This document shows, piece by piece, positions 33,490-43,825 of a stretch of 64,000 nucleotides of DNA. The position numbers and the translations under genes were made by a program. Every line of letters starts with the position of its first letter. Positions within the stretch are counted from its first letter, which is position 1. The DNA is taken from assembly GCA_977006965.1 (NCBI GenBank), contig OZ345362.1, forward strand, positions 1,426,001 to 1,490,000, given 5' to 3'. The stretch comes from Phymatolithon calcareum (lineage: Eukaryota; Rhodophyta; Florideophyceae; Hapalidiales). A model generated the notes under the pieces. That model was not told the origin of the DNA. It did not search any database and saw only the letters and a list, made by a program, of their open reading frames with translations.

Positions 33490-33849
33490 TTCGATAAAAC
33501 TGTGATCGAAGTTTCCCGTGTCCATCTTGATCAAACCGCCAATGAAGGTCTGGATATGCTCTGATGTTAAATCCTGCCAGTCTGTATTCAGGGCGATCTC
33601 GTCAAATTTTCCAACGAAATGGATACTCTTGAGTAAGGCTTGATCAATCTATGCCTTGTACGATGCGACGACCATGGATGGGACTTCCTGCCGCTTCTCA
33701 CCTACTTCGGTCTCGTAGCGTTCGCGTTCTTTGATGAACGCAGAGACTCTTTTAGGGAATAAGCTTTTCAGAATTGGATGAGTGACCGGTTGAAAAAGGG
33801 AAGCGGAGGAGGATGGCTGGCCTCCGTCTTGGTCTGCGCTGGAAGCCAT
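33490..33849 (-). pseudogene. Gypsy gag, N-terminal part
   Basis: Minus strand, from the Met at 33849 (MASSADQDGGQ). HPILKSLFPKRVSAFIKERE and LTSEHIQTFIGGL look like the N-terminal gag helices of Gypsy elements. A stop lies near 33649 and the frame is cut by the Copia LTR at 33483. Confidence 0.6.
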
Positions 33850-33962
33850 AATGTGAGTTTGAGACTGCCTTGCCGGTGGGCCAGCGAAAGGGTAGGTGCT
33901 TTCTCGGGTGTTCACCATGAACAAGCGCACAAGAGATATGCCTTCTGTACAGTATGAATTTC

Positions 33963-34460
33963 TATAGACTTGGGCGCGCCCTCCTTACGCGGACCTGGGA
34001 CTTTGATGGAAATCTGAGTTTATTGTCAAGGAGGGCAAGCGTGCCCTAGCTAAATAGGTTTTGAGAACAGAAGATCTTTTCTTTTGGAGTCTGAGAGGTG
34101 AACTACAGAAACAAAGGTTGTAAGGGTTGATTACAGATTCGAATTTGGTAGCTCAGGACTACCCAAAAGAGAATTCAAAGTCTTGTGATTCGAGCAGTTA
34201 ACTGATTTGACCCTACCATTGAGAGAGTAGTAATGTAGCAGGCTTAGTGCGGACAATTTTTTCCGTGGGTGACGTTACGTTTGAGCCCGTTGTTCAAACT
34301 GAAGCCGATTATAGCGTACACCAAAAGACGGCTGTGTATCACATCCAGGGGAACTCGGATACGTGCGGTACGGGTTCGAAAAGAGAGCGGATAGAATTTA
34401 TGAGTTCGGAGCACGGGCTTCGGGTCCGTTGAGTCTAGCGTGGGGCAATGTGCGTTTACA
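33963..34460 (-). repeat. Gypsy 5' LTR (right copy on the plus strand)
   Basis: 498 bp, same length and order as the left LTR, ending TGCGTTTACA on the plus strand and joined directly to ATGC and the resumed NLR-like gene. Differences from the other LTR are scattered single bases. A primer binding site could not be named; the sequence just inside reads GAAATTCATACTG on the coding strand. Confidence 0.9.
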
Positions 34461-35253
34461 ATGCGTATGTTGGCGATCAATTGGCATGGCCTATATTGGG
34501 ACGACTTAATGTGGAAATGCTAAACGGACGTTATTCAGAGTTTGAAGTTACCCTTGTCGAGAAGTTTATCAGGAGCATGGAAGAAAACGTCCGTGGAGCT
34601 TGGTTGAGGCCACGGAGTGGGTGTTTTTCCCTTATCGAAGGACCCGCGTTTGGTGACTAGTATTTTAGTTCGCGAGCAAGTGCTCTGTTCTTTCCCTATG
34701 GTAGAACTTGGGGATAGAATGCATACTGTGTCAGGGGGCACAGGTGGTTTCCGAATCCACTATATTCTTTCGATGAAACCTGCACTTCATCATTCAGGAT
34801 GTGGGAGAGTGGAGCATGTTGCGGTGGGGATACGTGATAAGTCGTGTATTGTATTTTCTTCGGACAAGTGCAGGCTACATGTGACGAAAGTCACAAAGGC
34901 AATGATGGAAAACTGTCAGTGTCCGGTGCCTGTCAGAATGAACACTTTCTCAAGAATAATATGTATGGTGATATCAAGGGTCTATCGGTGTTCAAAGATG
35001 GTCATCCTGTTGTTGTCGGCAACTTATACCATGTTTCGGTGTTGAAGAGTAATGGTGGACATGACTCGCTCGTATACAAGAAGATTTTGCTTTTTTTTGT
35101 ACCGTTTAACGATTTGCGCGTGAAGCAGTGGCGATTTCACAGTCGGGAGACTATGCTGTGGCTGCTCGAGCGAATATGCTCTATTTCTGTAAGGAGACAA
35201 ATATTCGAGAGTCGCTCCTTTTTTTGGATAAGACATGGGCCAGAATCATGATG

Positions 35254-35288
35254 CAGGCACAGATGGACATCATGTCCATCTGTGCCTG
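35254..35288. repeat. Perfect 17-bp-arm palindrome at a deletion junction
   Basis: CAGGCACAGATGGACAT is followed by one base and its exact complement. It lies in the short stretch that replaces the missing WD40 region of NLR-like copy 1. Confidence 0.95.
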
Positions 35289-35524
35289 AATATTGGAAAC
35301 TTCTGGGAGGCGTATTTTTTCGATGGCTCAAAGTCAGATATCTCATTCTTGGGGAGTGCAGCGGATGGCCAAGAAAGCACCAGAATTAATATCCAATTTG
35401 ACTTTCGCGTACGACCCATTGCTGAAGCGTTGACAAGCACTGTCAGTCCTCCGCATGTTATTTTAGCGTGCTGTCTTGAGAATAGAAAATCACCGCGATG
35501 ATGGGATTACATGTTGCAGAATAG

Positions 35525-36123
35525 GGCAACGACACCATCGCTGTGAGTCTTTAAAAAACTACCTCAGTGTTGCTCGTTTAACGACTTCACAAAAATAATA
35601 CCCGACCTGAAGCGATGTTGAGCGGTTTCTGCTGCCGAAATAGTTTTGTGAGGGACGAGTACAACTACGGGAAAGGAAAGAGAGGTGGGATGGAAGGAGG
35701 GGTAATCAGATGAACAAAAAGAACCACGCATCGGACTACACGAAAGCACAGTGCAAGTGCCCACAGTACACAGTGTACAGTACGCACGCTAGCAGGGTAC
35801 GACCTCGAAGGAGAAAAAAGATTGGAAACAGAAAAGGCGCTAGTCGAGCTCTTACTATTTAGCAATACACTCATAGAACGCATGGAGAACGAAGAAGGCC
35901 TGTATTGATTCACAGAAGACATGGCAAATGGCAGTGGAGTCCAAGCACCAAAAACCCGATAGAGGTCTGAGATAGGATTACCTTGAATCCTGAGTTTTCC
36001 CGTCCGCCATTCTGGTGGGCGTTTCTTGAGCTGCACAAATAAGGAAGTATCAGAGGAAGCCTTGCCCATATCTTCAGAAGTGTGTGGGGCTTTTAAATAA
36101 ACTGGAAAAAGACAATGTACAAT
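35525..36123. other. 3' flank of NLR-like copy 1
   Basis: Sequence around 35583-35790 is homologous to the 3' flank of copy 2 (53730-53920), sharing AGGGACGAGT and ATGAACAAAAAGAACCACGC. The duplication therefore extends beyond the stop codon. No gene seen after that. Confidence 0.6.
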
Positions 36124-36367
36124 CAGGGGTCGGTTAAAATGGATTGACATCGCAATGAATTGCAATCCTCATTAGAAATCGAAGACTTGGCCATTCTGCA
36201 GCATTGCAAGTTGCATTGCACCATCTTTGGTGATTTCAATACCGATTGCTGAAGTGGCTACTCTAATTTAGGTACCCTAAATACGTACCAGTCGTGCGCC
36301 AGCTGACCACGAATCGTCGACATCCCGGCAACAGTAAATGTAAGGCATACTTTCCTTGATTATACCG
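36124..36367. repeat. MITE-like dispersed repeat, copy 1
   Basis: About 244 bp, closely similar to 59728-59971. It begins CAGGGGTCGGTTAAAATGG and ends GATTATACCG, giving short imperfect inverted ends (GGTTATAAT against CGGTATAATC). Shared internal blocks include CAGTCGTGCGCCAGCTGAC. Non-coding; superfamily not assigned. Confidence 0.7.
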
Positions 36368-36415
36368 TGCAGGCTATTTTTTTACAACGTCACTGTCGAT
36401 TCCACGTGCTAACAG

Positions 36416-37001
36416 CTTGTTTTTGTAGACGCGAGAAAAATCGAGCTGCTTTCACGTAACTAACAAAAATAAATGTGAGGTTGGACCGATAAAAATTTAA
36501 TAGTTCATCTAAAATTGAGCATTTTCAGCGCTCATATCACTTTCATTAAAACTCAGTTCTACTGGCCAGATGATCTTCCAAACCCGGTCAACCTTCAACT
36601 TATAAAACCTGATGCGGGAAAAATAAGTTGGAAGCTTAAATTGCATTGTTTATTTTGATGTGATGAGGATTTTATAAGTTCTAAATCACTATATTATTCC
36701 TCGGAGAGGAGAGAAATATAAGATAGATATTGTCAAGAATTTGAGGAGGGGAAGTGGAAAAAATAAGTTTTTTCTCACTTAATTTTTGTGCAGCGGTAAG
36801 AACTAAATAAGTTAGTTTTTTCTAATATTTTGAAAACGTGAACAGAAAACGACAACAGTCTGGGCATGGACCGCTTTAGCATCGTTTCGGTTCGTAGCAG
36901 TCCAGTGAAAGAGTCATTTTTGTACTTTATGGGGGAGCTTACATTGGCAACAAACTTGTACTTTTCAAAACGGCGTGTTTTCTCGCGTCTACAAAAACAA
37001 G
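36416..37001. mobile_element. 586-bp element bounded by perfect 24-bp inverted repeats
   Basis: The 24 bases at 36416-36439 (beginning CTTGTTTTTGTAGACGCGAG) recur exactly inverted at 36978-37001. The interior is AT-rich without a convincing gene. No target duplication was recognised. A separate foldback starts 4 bp after the right end. Confidence 0.65.
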
Positions 37002-37004
37002 TCG

Positions 37005-37169
37005 TATGTGTACCGTAAGCCGGGATAACAAATGTGTAAAACGTGCTCGTACCTGGTCCTCGTGGGTACAATAGTCCCTCGGGCTCAGGCCTCGGGTCTT
37101 ATTGTTCCCACTCGGGCCTGGTACTCTTACGTTTTACTTTCATTTATTATCCCGGCTTACGGTACACAT
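37005..37169. repeat. Foldback of about 80-bp arms
   Basis: Near-palindrome: TGTGTACCGTAAGCCGGGAT on the left pairs with ATCCCGGCTTACGGTACACA on the right, and similarity continues inwards to a GC-rich centre near 37087 (CTCGGGCTCAGGCCTCGGG), with several mismatches. It immediately follows the 24-bp inverted repeat of the adjacent element. Confidence 0.8.
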
Positions 37170-38154
37170 CTCCTTAATATGTAAGGCAAACCCTTATCAT
37201 ATAGTACCTTGCTGGTGTGAAAGTTCGGGATACCGAAATATTAAGATATCAAGTTCGAGTATAAAGAGGAAAATTTCAAGTAAAATATGAGCCTTGATTA
37301 TGATTTTCGTTAGAATTCAGGGGTTCCAAACACCTCGACTGGCCTAACGGTGTACTGTCACAGCTGGCTACTCATTTGCAACCTGGCAGCATAACGCTTC
37401 ATGTGCGCTTATACCCTAGTGCCGTACTTTTGCGATTACATCAGTTGCAAGGGAAACCTTCAGGTTGCACCATGCTGGCTTCTCCTTAGCAACCTCGCAA
37501 CATAATACATTATGTTCTAATGGGAGTGCTTTGTGTCTTGTAGTTGGGCTTTGTAGTGCCGTGAATGTGTGGCTGTTTCTTTTGTAGTGTTTTATGCTTT
37601 ACATGACCATGAAACGATATTCATCGCCCGAGATCATTGCAATTAGGATTTCTACGAGTGCCAGTATTGGAATTCGCATTGCATCGCCGTGTGAGACGCC
37701 CTCCGCATTGGGTATTGTATCTTTTTCTCCAATCGCTTGCAATGGCATTGTTCCGATCCCTGTGTACAATACAGACTGTGGTTACCTCTCAGTAGACCCA
37801 CAACCTGCATACCGCTGTATCAGTGATTCAGTGCCACGATCTCTTGTCCTGTTGCATTACAAGAAAGTGGAGAAGCCGTCGTCGTACTGTACACTCATTC
37901 GTGAAAGGCACTCGTCATTCGCGTGCAACCCAAATCGCTGGTGTTACCGTCTGGCATGAAGGAAGCGGCACAGACGACGAGGAGTTATAGAAATTTCGGC
38001 AAACCGGCTTTGCAAGATTTCGGGGTATTGGTATTTGAAGAATCTAGAAGAGAAGAAGGGCTTGGCGAAGCACCTTCATGTCATGCCATGTGAGGAAGTA
38101 TCTACTTTTGGTGCATTGTTCTGTATCCCCGTATTGTAAACAATGTAAAGAATC
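37170..38154. other. Gap, no gene recognised
   Basis: Contains a 121-codon plus frame (37594-37959) without a recognisable domain or signal. I do not support it as a gene. Confidence 0.3.
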
Positions 38155-38445
38155 TTACATGGGATTCCTCCCACGAGGCTCTCGTTTTGACCGGTGAACA
38201 TCGCTAACTGCTGCCTGCTCGCCACAATCGCAATCGATAGAAAACGTTTGCGTTCCAAGACTAGTGCCTAAGGCATCAGAGCCCAGCACGCGCGGCACTA
38301 TATATGGTGCCACAGGTGAATCAAGTGGGCGTCTATGTTCGGCAAGGAATACGCACAGTGACCTGTGCGTGATGCCACGAGCAGTGCGGTAGAGTGGAAG
38401 CGCTGAGGCCGTCCAAAGCAGCATCAAGATTGCGAAGAAACGCAT
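38155..38445 (-). CDS. Possible small secreted protein
   Basis: 96 residues if started at the Met whose codon ends at 38445. It begins with a clean signal peptide (MRFFAILMLLWTASALP). The mature part is short, with a CDC triplet and a basic end (SKREPRGRNPM), and no known domain. The frame is open a further 48 codons upstream, but that part has no leader. No neighbour informs the function. A chance ORF is quite possible in this repeat-rich setting. Confidence 0.3.
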   Translation of the reverse strand: MRFFAILMLLWTASALPLYRTARGITHRSLCVFLAEHRRPLDSPVAPYIVPRVLGSDALGTSLGTQTFSIDCDCGEQAAVSDVHRSKREPRGRNPM

Positions 38446-38846
38446 GTAGAACGATTGAACGAATGTGGCAGCGAGAGCTGCAGAGGGTTGAAGGCGGGGA
38501 AGCGGGGAGATGGAGAAAGGAATCTCGCGTAGGAAGCGGCGGCTGTTGCATTCCAAAGGTGACATTATCGACATGCCTTTGTACAGCAAGCTGGGGAGTT
38601 TAGTGCGAGCTGCGGCATCGGAGAATCATAGGTTGGCAGAAGCGCCCTGTTGTTGGGTTGTTCGAAGTTCACAATCCGCATGCATAGCGTATGCCCCCTG
38701 TATTCTGAAGCATCCCTGCAACAGCCGGCGCTGCCGACTTGGCGCGGGAACGTCTCCACTATTATATGACCGAGGGGTGCATGATCGAGGAACAATGGGC
38801 GCTGGGTGGGACTGAATATGGAAGGATTTTTGAGTACTTATTTACA
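38446..38846. other. Gap, nothing recognised
   Basis: No feature beyond short frames; possibly the upstream region of the putative secreted ORF. Confidence 0.3.
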
Positions 38847-39080
38847 GTACACCCCTTCTAACTGCAACCCAATCTTTGCAGAACTGAAATCGGAGTGCCT
38901 TTCCTGATCCAAAATTGGCCTAAAAGTTTCTAAATTTTAAGGTCACTTGCGAGACTGCAAACTGCAAGCCAAATGCAGTCCTCAAATCTTAAGACACTTA
39001 TGCTTCGTCTATTTTTTATGCATTCGTTGCACTGTAAGTATCGGTACATCGTGTTCGATCCATCTGCTTTTCGTCTGACG
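38847..39080 (+). repeat. pogo-type MITE family member, partial
   Basis: Begins CAGTACACCCCTTCTAACTG, like the inverse of the right end of the copy at 44684-44991. It shares TCTAAATTTTA, GACTG.AAACTGCAA and CACTGTAAGTATC in order with that copy. The right end is missing or diverged. Confidence 0.55.
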
Positions 39081-39135
39081 AATCATATTTGATTCTTTTC
39101 ATTCCCGCACCGTGATTTGATATTACAGTTGGGTG

Positions 39136-39366
39136 TCATGCGGAAATTCGCGGGAACTATTATGATACTGCTTTTTTCTATAATCTCAGAAGACTTTTTG
39201 AAACTCCTTGATTTTCCAAATGAACCAATATGACCCAAACGCAATTTTGTAGTGGTTGCATCAGGCTTGAGGAGAGGGACAAAATGTTACCAGATTCGCA
39301 TTGTGGAAGGGTGCGGAACCTATTTTTCCTTTTTTTCCAAGCTTGCCTTAACGCGTGTCTGTGCAG
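39136..39366 (+). repeat. Dispersed repeat, inverted copy at 45203-45432
   Basis: Long shared blocks with the complement of 45203-45432, for example GTTGCATCAGGCTTGAGGAG, GGGTGCGGAACCTATTTTT and TTTTTTCTATAAT. Both copies keep one short frame with GLRRGTK.Y and EGCGTYF, so the parent may have coded for a protein, but none is recognised. Confidence 0.75.
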
Positions 39367-39372
39367 AGCACA

Positions 39373-40138
39373 AACGGATGCGCGTGCATATATCAGTTCT
39401 CCGAGCTTGCATAGTAGAACGGTATTTACGGACTTGGGCGTGGAGGGCATTTGGATATGCCTCGAAGTCCTGAGGGGTAGTTTTTGTGCGTCCCACCCTT
39501 CCATCCCTGTTTTTAGACAATCAACTTCGTCTCTTTACACGTCGAGAAATTACATGACTAAGCTCAATTCTCGAGCAACTTCATTACAACCGCATCGGAG
39601 CCGATTCGCCAAGGCCGAACAGATATCAACGCGAACGCATTCGCTATGAGAGCCCTCTTATTGGATGGGACTCTATGAGTGGATGTGGTTATGCGCGTGG
39701 CTGAGTGCAGAAGCACTTTAGCTAAGATTGAAGAAAGGAATCTTCCCCCTTACCTGCGACGACTATAGTACTGGCCTATAAAACAAATCTATTCACACGC
39801 AAGTCTTAGTAAATCAACGAATCGTCGACTCGTCGCGACGAAACCATACATAGTCGCCGAACTGTGCAGATTTGCAACCGTTTTCAGACGTCTGTACGTG
39901 TAGTCGGCAGATTCGTCAATCAACCATGATCAGCCATCTGCAGCCCAAGAAGTCTGTCCATGGTCTGCGGATTCGTCAACCTTTCTCTGGAACGTGCTTA
40001 CACTGCTCCGTGGAGTAGTTTGAGCCAAATACTGTCCTGTGCAGGGGCATGGGACAATGTATACAACTGATTTAGCTCACGACTTGGGACGTTTTAGTAG
40101 GAAAAATGTGGGGGTTGAAACGACAAGTTAACACACTG
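39373..40138. other. Gap, no gene recognised
   Basis: Short frames only; no repeat partner noticed elsewhere in the window. Confidence 0.3.
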
Positions 40139-40520
40139 GCTGTGGTCGGGTTGCTCACTGGCAAAAAGCCGAGGGCGCCGCGAAGCGGCGACTTTTATAG
40201 AGAAAGAATTGGATCAAAGGATGACTTGGCAGTATGAGAAATGGATCAAATGGAAGAATCTGGAAGCCGCAAAGCAGCTTCCCTAGCCCGTCGCCACTGT
40301 AATGCTTACATTGTAAGCACATGTAAGCTGTAAGCAGCTGTTCTAGGGTTTGCTCTTGGGGATTCTTCATGGTGTAAGTACGCATCGAAACCTACGGTAC
40401 TGTAAGGACTGTAATGATATCTGTAAGGGCTTGCTATAAATGCAAGCTGTAATGAAAATTTGAAGGAGCTAGTTTTATAGGAAATGGAGTGTATGATAGT
40501 GTCGTTGGACGCCACAAAAA
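40139..40520 (+). repeat. Repeat, possibly a solo LTR fragment
   Basis: Begins TGTGGTCGGGTTG, has CGACTTTTATAGAG (TATA-like) about 50 bp in, and shares its left half with 17420-17560 and its right half, inverted, with 16289-16497. Dense in CTGTAAG words. An LTR is suggested by the TG start and TATA box but not proven. Confidence 0.5.
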
Positions 40521-41270
40521 GGTTGCCAGCCGGTCATTACGATGATCCATTGCATACTCCACGGCTTAGTAGATGCAACTGTGAAGGCAGAATTCTAACG
40601 CCGAGTGACGAAGATGATAACCTGGTGCAACGTCTTACCTTTGCTCAGGGCCCTAGACCATTAGGTATTTGCACGCGTTGTCGTTTGTGTAGGATGAATT
40701 CCAAACAGAGAAGGACGCAAGTATCCGAGCCTTCTTTCAATGCCGACAACTTGGAGCATGGTGTAAATCTCAAACTGTTCCGGTTTCGTCGAATACGACG
40801 GGAATGCTTTCTGAAGAGGACTTCGTGAATTTGAATTAACGACAAAAGACAATCTTTCAAACTACTGTATTGATGAGCTGGAAGGCGCCTGTGCTCACCG
40901 CCTAATTCAATTCGATGGAATTTCCGTGATAATTATTCCTGCACAGTCACAGAAGTATAGTTCAATCAAATCTCGCCAACAGAAAAGACGAAACAAGACA
41001 TTAAAAGAAATTCTAGTCTTGTTGAGCATAGAGAATGCTGAAGCGATGCAAGTTTTACCTTCGGATGCGAAAAATGACGTCGATAAGTTGCAGCAGGAAA
41101 TAATCAAACCAGGGAGTGTACAAGCGCGAGCACTTACTATATTGGGTTTGTATATGTCCATGTCGCCCAGAGATGCTGCCGCTCGTGTGCTTCACAAACA
41201 GTTCACTGACAGAGATGATCAGTTCATACAAAAGTTCCTGAGCAACTTGCCCAAATTTGGGGACATCTAA
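40484..41270 (+). pseudogene. Unrecognised coding relic, part 1
   Basis: Two frames: 40484-40828, with a CxxC-like cluster (CTRCRLCRMN), and one that continues upstream of 40926 as DELEGACAHRLIQFDGISVI and runs to 41270. The latter is helical and soluble-looking (LKEILVLLSIENAEAMQVL, SPRDAAARVLHKQF). They look like exons or frameshifted parts of one protein with the following pieces. The family is not recognised; an old transposon-encoded protein is the likeliest source. Confidence 0.35.
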
Positions 41271-41366
41271 GTAGCGAAATTGGGTTTTCTATCCAAAATG
41301 CTTCGAATCTCTGTCCTGTAGAGAGACTCACAAGACTGGAGGTCACTTACGCTGGGAAGAGTTCTT

Positions 41367-41941
41367 TTGCCAAAAACCTTGGAGTGGCGGGTAGGTTGTG
41401 TGAGTTTTGGGTTTTTAGACGCAGCCACTAAGCATCTAGAAGATTTGCATGCAATCGACTATTGGTCGATTGCTCCTCCGTTTCCATGTATCCCACTAGA
41501 GAATCGAGACAAAACTGCCCTGATTTTTCTATCTTTCGATTCAGGAACGGAACGTTAAAACTGATGACCAGACTTCTGTCTGACACATCGTCGCAAGCAA
41601 CGACAGAAATTTTATTTGTTGCTCATGCGCATGGGTTCGAAGAGAAGTTTCAAGATTTTCAAATTGTTTTTGGTGAAACAGCGAAAAAGATACAGCACTT
41701 AGCTGGGCACAGATTACTTGTGAACTACCAAAAATTTGATGTCATGTTTATTTTCGTAGGCGATCGTCTATGCCATTTCTGGCGGCTCGGGTGCGTCTGG
41801 AAAACTTCCTTGCCCATGGTGTGGAACACCAAAGAATACATGGACTGCACTATACATGACCAGGAAACTAAAGTTGTTTCCAGTGCATCTAGTAGATTCA
41901 TGGACGACCCTACCAGTCAAATCTTGCACTTCAGGCCTTAG
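41367..41941 (+). pseudogene. Unrecognised coding relic, part 2
   Basis: A frame with HLAGHRLLVNYQKFDVMFIF, continued in another frame as IVYAISGGSGASGKLPCPWC, whose G-x-S-G..PCPWC end resembles a metal-site motif met in some large transposon-encoded proteins. The frame changes at about 41760. It ends in a long hairpin. Low confidence in any identity. Confidence 0.35.
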
Positions 41942-42013
41942 CGGCAATGAGGTAGTATCTTGTTGCGCCCAGGCCGAAACTACAAGATTTTGACTGGTAG
42001 GGTCGTCCATGAA
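41897..42013. repeat. Hairpin with 31-bp arms
   Basis: TTCATGGACGACCCTACCAG at 41897 and its complement ending at 42013 form arms of about 31 bp with one extra base on the right arm, around a loop of about 55 bp that itself holds short complementary words (CAGGCCT and CAGGCC). It lies between two pieces of an unrecognised coding relic. Confidence 0.85.
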
Positions 42014-42493
42014 CGTTGGCAAAAGTCTAGAACCTTTAATCTATTCGGCGTTGTGCGACTTAATGAGGAGACATCACTACGTACCAGCATCGTGCCTCCT
42101 CCTATTATCATTCTCCTTGGCGTCGTTATCAAAATATTGGACGTACTTGACGCAGTAGTCGGCATATGGAAAGAAAAACGCTCCTGGAAACGTTCAAAAT
42201 GATTCTGCTAACCCTGAAATCGCGACAGTGCTAATTTCATTGTCTTTTGTTCGCGATAGGCGGGAGAGATACTATTCTGATGCACTTGCTGGCGTGCCGT
42301 GTACAAATCTTATGAATGGATGAAATCTGTGATAATTTTGTTTGGATTGTGCGGGAGAGTGGGGAAGAACTGTCGACGCTATACTAGCGACGAGAGACTT
42401 AAACATAGATTTAAGAGAACTAAGGAGAATATAATCCGGCTCCGAAGAGGACTATGAAAGAGGACTCCATTACTTTTTCACCAGCCAGTCGAA

Positions 42494-42913
42494 GTGGACG
42501 TAAGAGACGCTGCAACAGTGGAAAAAGGTATGCTCTCTTTTTGTGAACAAGCTGAAGGCCGCTATATGACTTCCGAGCGGCAGAACAAATTCTTACAACG
42601 GATGGTCATGCCTAAGCTTCATGCCTCGATTGCCCATATTTCTAAGTTCGTCTCCCATTACGGATACTCCGTAAGGATGTCTGAGGAGTCCTTTGAGCGT
42701 GTTCAACAGGTAAGGGACAAGACTCGCGAACAGTATTCGCGTAACAGGCCAATAGGAACACAAATGTGCGACGATGTACAATATTCGTGGTTAAAGTGCT
42801 CGCAGATGGTGCTGCAAGCGCAATCGATCGCTGAGAGGGCAAGAATTGCAAACAATGGGCCTATCAAGAAGCCCATACTTGTTTTGAGAAAAAATTCAGA
42901 CAAAGAAGAATAA
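42494..42913 (+). pseudogene. Unrecognised coding relic, part 3
   Basis: 139 codons, basic and helical. PKLHASIAHISKFVSHYGY and MSEESFERVQQ recall the H...H..F....G.....SE...E..H pattern at the C-terminal end of some transposon-encoded proteins, which would fit parts 1 and 2. This is pattern memory, not a firm assignment. Confidence 0.35.
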
Positions 42914-43825
42914 GCGTGGAGGCTATGCTAGGATTAGCGCGATATGAAAAATTCGAGAGCGAAAAAGGAACTAACGACGTACTCCGCGGAATAAATTCAA
43001 TTTTACGAAGGTTGTGACATATATGAGGATGAAATACTAGTGTTCGAGCTTGCTCATATTCTCAGTAGGACTAGCGATGTAGCTGACGACAAAAACCATC
43101 AGCGAGTTAACCGAAGATAACACGCACAGAGTGACGCGGAACAAGAACGGCCCGTGAGTAAGCAACTTTGCACACACAGCGTCGCGGTTAATCCGTACTA
43201 TGGTGCGGCGCGGCGCCGCTGTTCGAAGGCGCTAGCCAGTCGTGAGTTCCAGCTAAGCCGGTTGCAACTAGCACAAATCGAGACAGCGTGTGCGATGGCG
43301 GTTTGCAACGCATTCCTACTTGGCCGCAAGCGGCAATAGAGTTCGTTCGCGTCATGCAGCGTAGCGCAAATGAGCGCGTCGTGCAGAACAGAGTGGTACA
43401 TTGACGTTATCACGCCCTTCTCTCTAGCCGCAGAAAGCCCACCAATGGCGCATGATGGCACTCTTCCAGAAGAAGAGACCTCGACCTCCTGGCCTTTCGG
43501 ACGCTGTTGTGCGAAGCAGTAGTATTGGCGATTAGACCTCCCCTAAGCTTACGCGGAGTGGCGTGGCAGGACACATAACCGAAGAAGATCTTGGCAGAAG
43601 CAGCGGACGAGCGCACGCGAGCCCAAAGTTGTAGTTCCTCGCTTGCCGCCGCACGAGATTGCTCGAACGCTCAGCAATCCGCATGCGGGCTCTGGAGTGT
43701 GGAAAGTGCGCTCGTACCTGCTATTGGTATCAACTAAGCGCCCCAGGCACCAAGCGCGTTTCGAAGGCGACTGTTTGTGCGTTACAAGTAGGAGTGGGGC
43801 ACGTGGAGGTATTTTGCAGGGGTTT
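42914..43825. other. Gap, no gene recognised
   Basis: Short frames only. GC rises around 43150-43700 without a recognisable protein. Confidence 0.3.

Larger units (their letters stand above)
24260..34460 (-). mobile_element. Ty3/Gypsy chromovirus-type LTR retrotransposon, 10.2 kb, containing a Copia insertion
   Basis: Two 498-bp LTRs in direct orientation (24260-24757, 33963-34460) bound the element. A 4-bp duplication ATGC (24256-24259, 34461-34464) flanks it; the paralogue has ATGC once at 51607-51610. Genes run on the minus strand: gag (33849 leftwards), protease, reverse transcriptase, RNase H, integrase and a terminal chromodomain ending at 24839. A Copia element interrupts gag between about 28980 and 33483. 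Many stops make it dead. Confidence 0.93.
20535..35524 (+). pseudogene. NB-ARC/WD40 (NLR-like) gene copy 1, broken by nested transposons
   Basis: The 5' part (20535-21950) encodes an NB-ARC domain: P-loop GERGIGKT, Walker B ILLVIDNVW, VVVMSTR, SCGIPLA and the MHD-type FILHDL. The gene then continues in pieces at 22763-22960, 23940-24021, 24239-24259 and 34461-35524, each colinear with the intact copy at 49960-53644. Four insertions separate them: two hAT elements, a MITE and a Gypsy element. The last piece has several frameshifts and lacks about 1 kb of the WD40 region (equivalent to about 52386-53446), replaced by about 98 bp holding a perfect palindrome. It cannot make a full protein; a truncated NB-ARC product of up to about 489 residues is possible. 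Confidence 0.85.
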
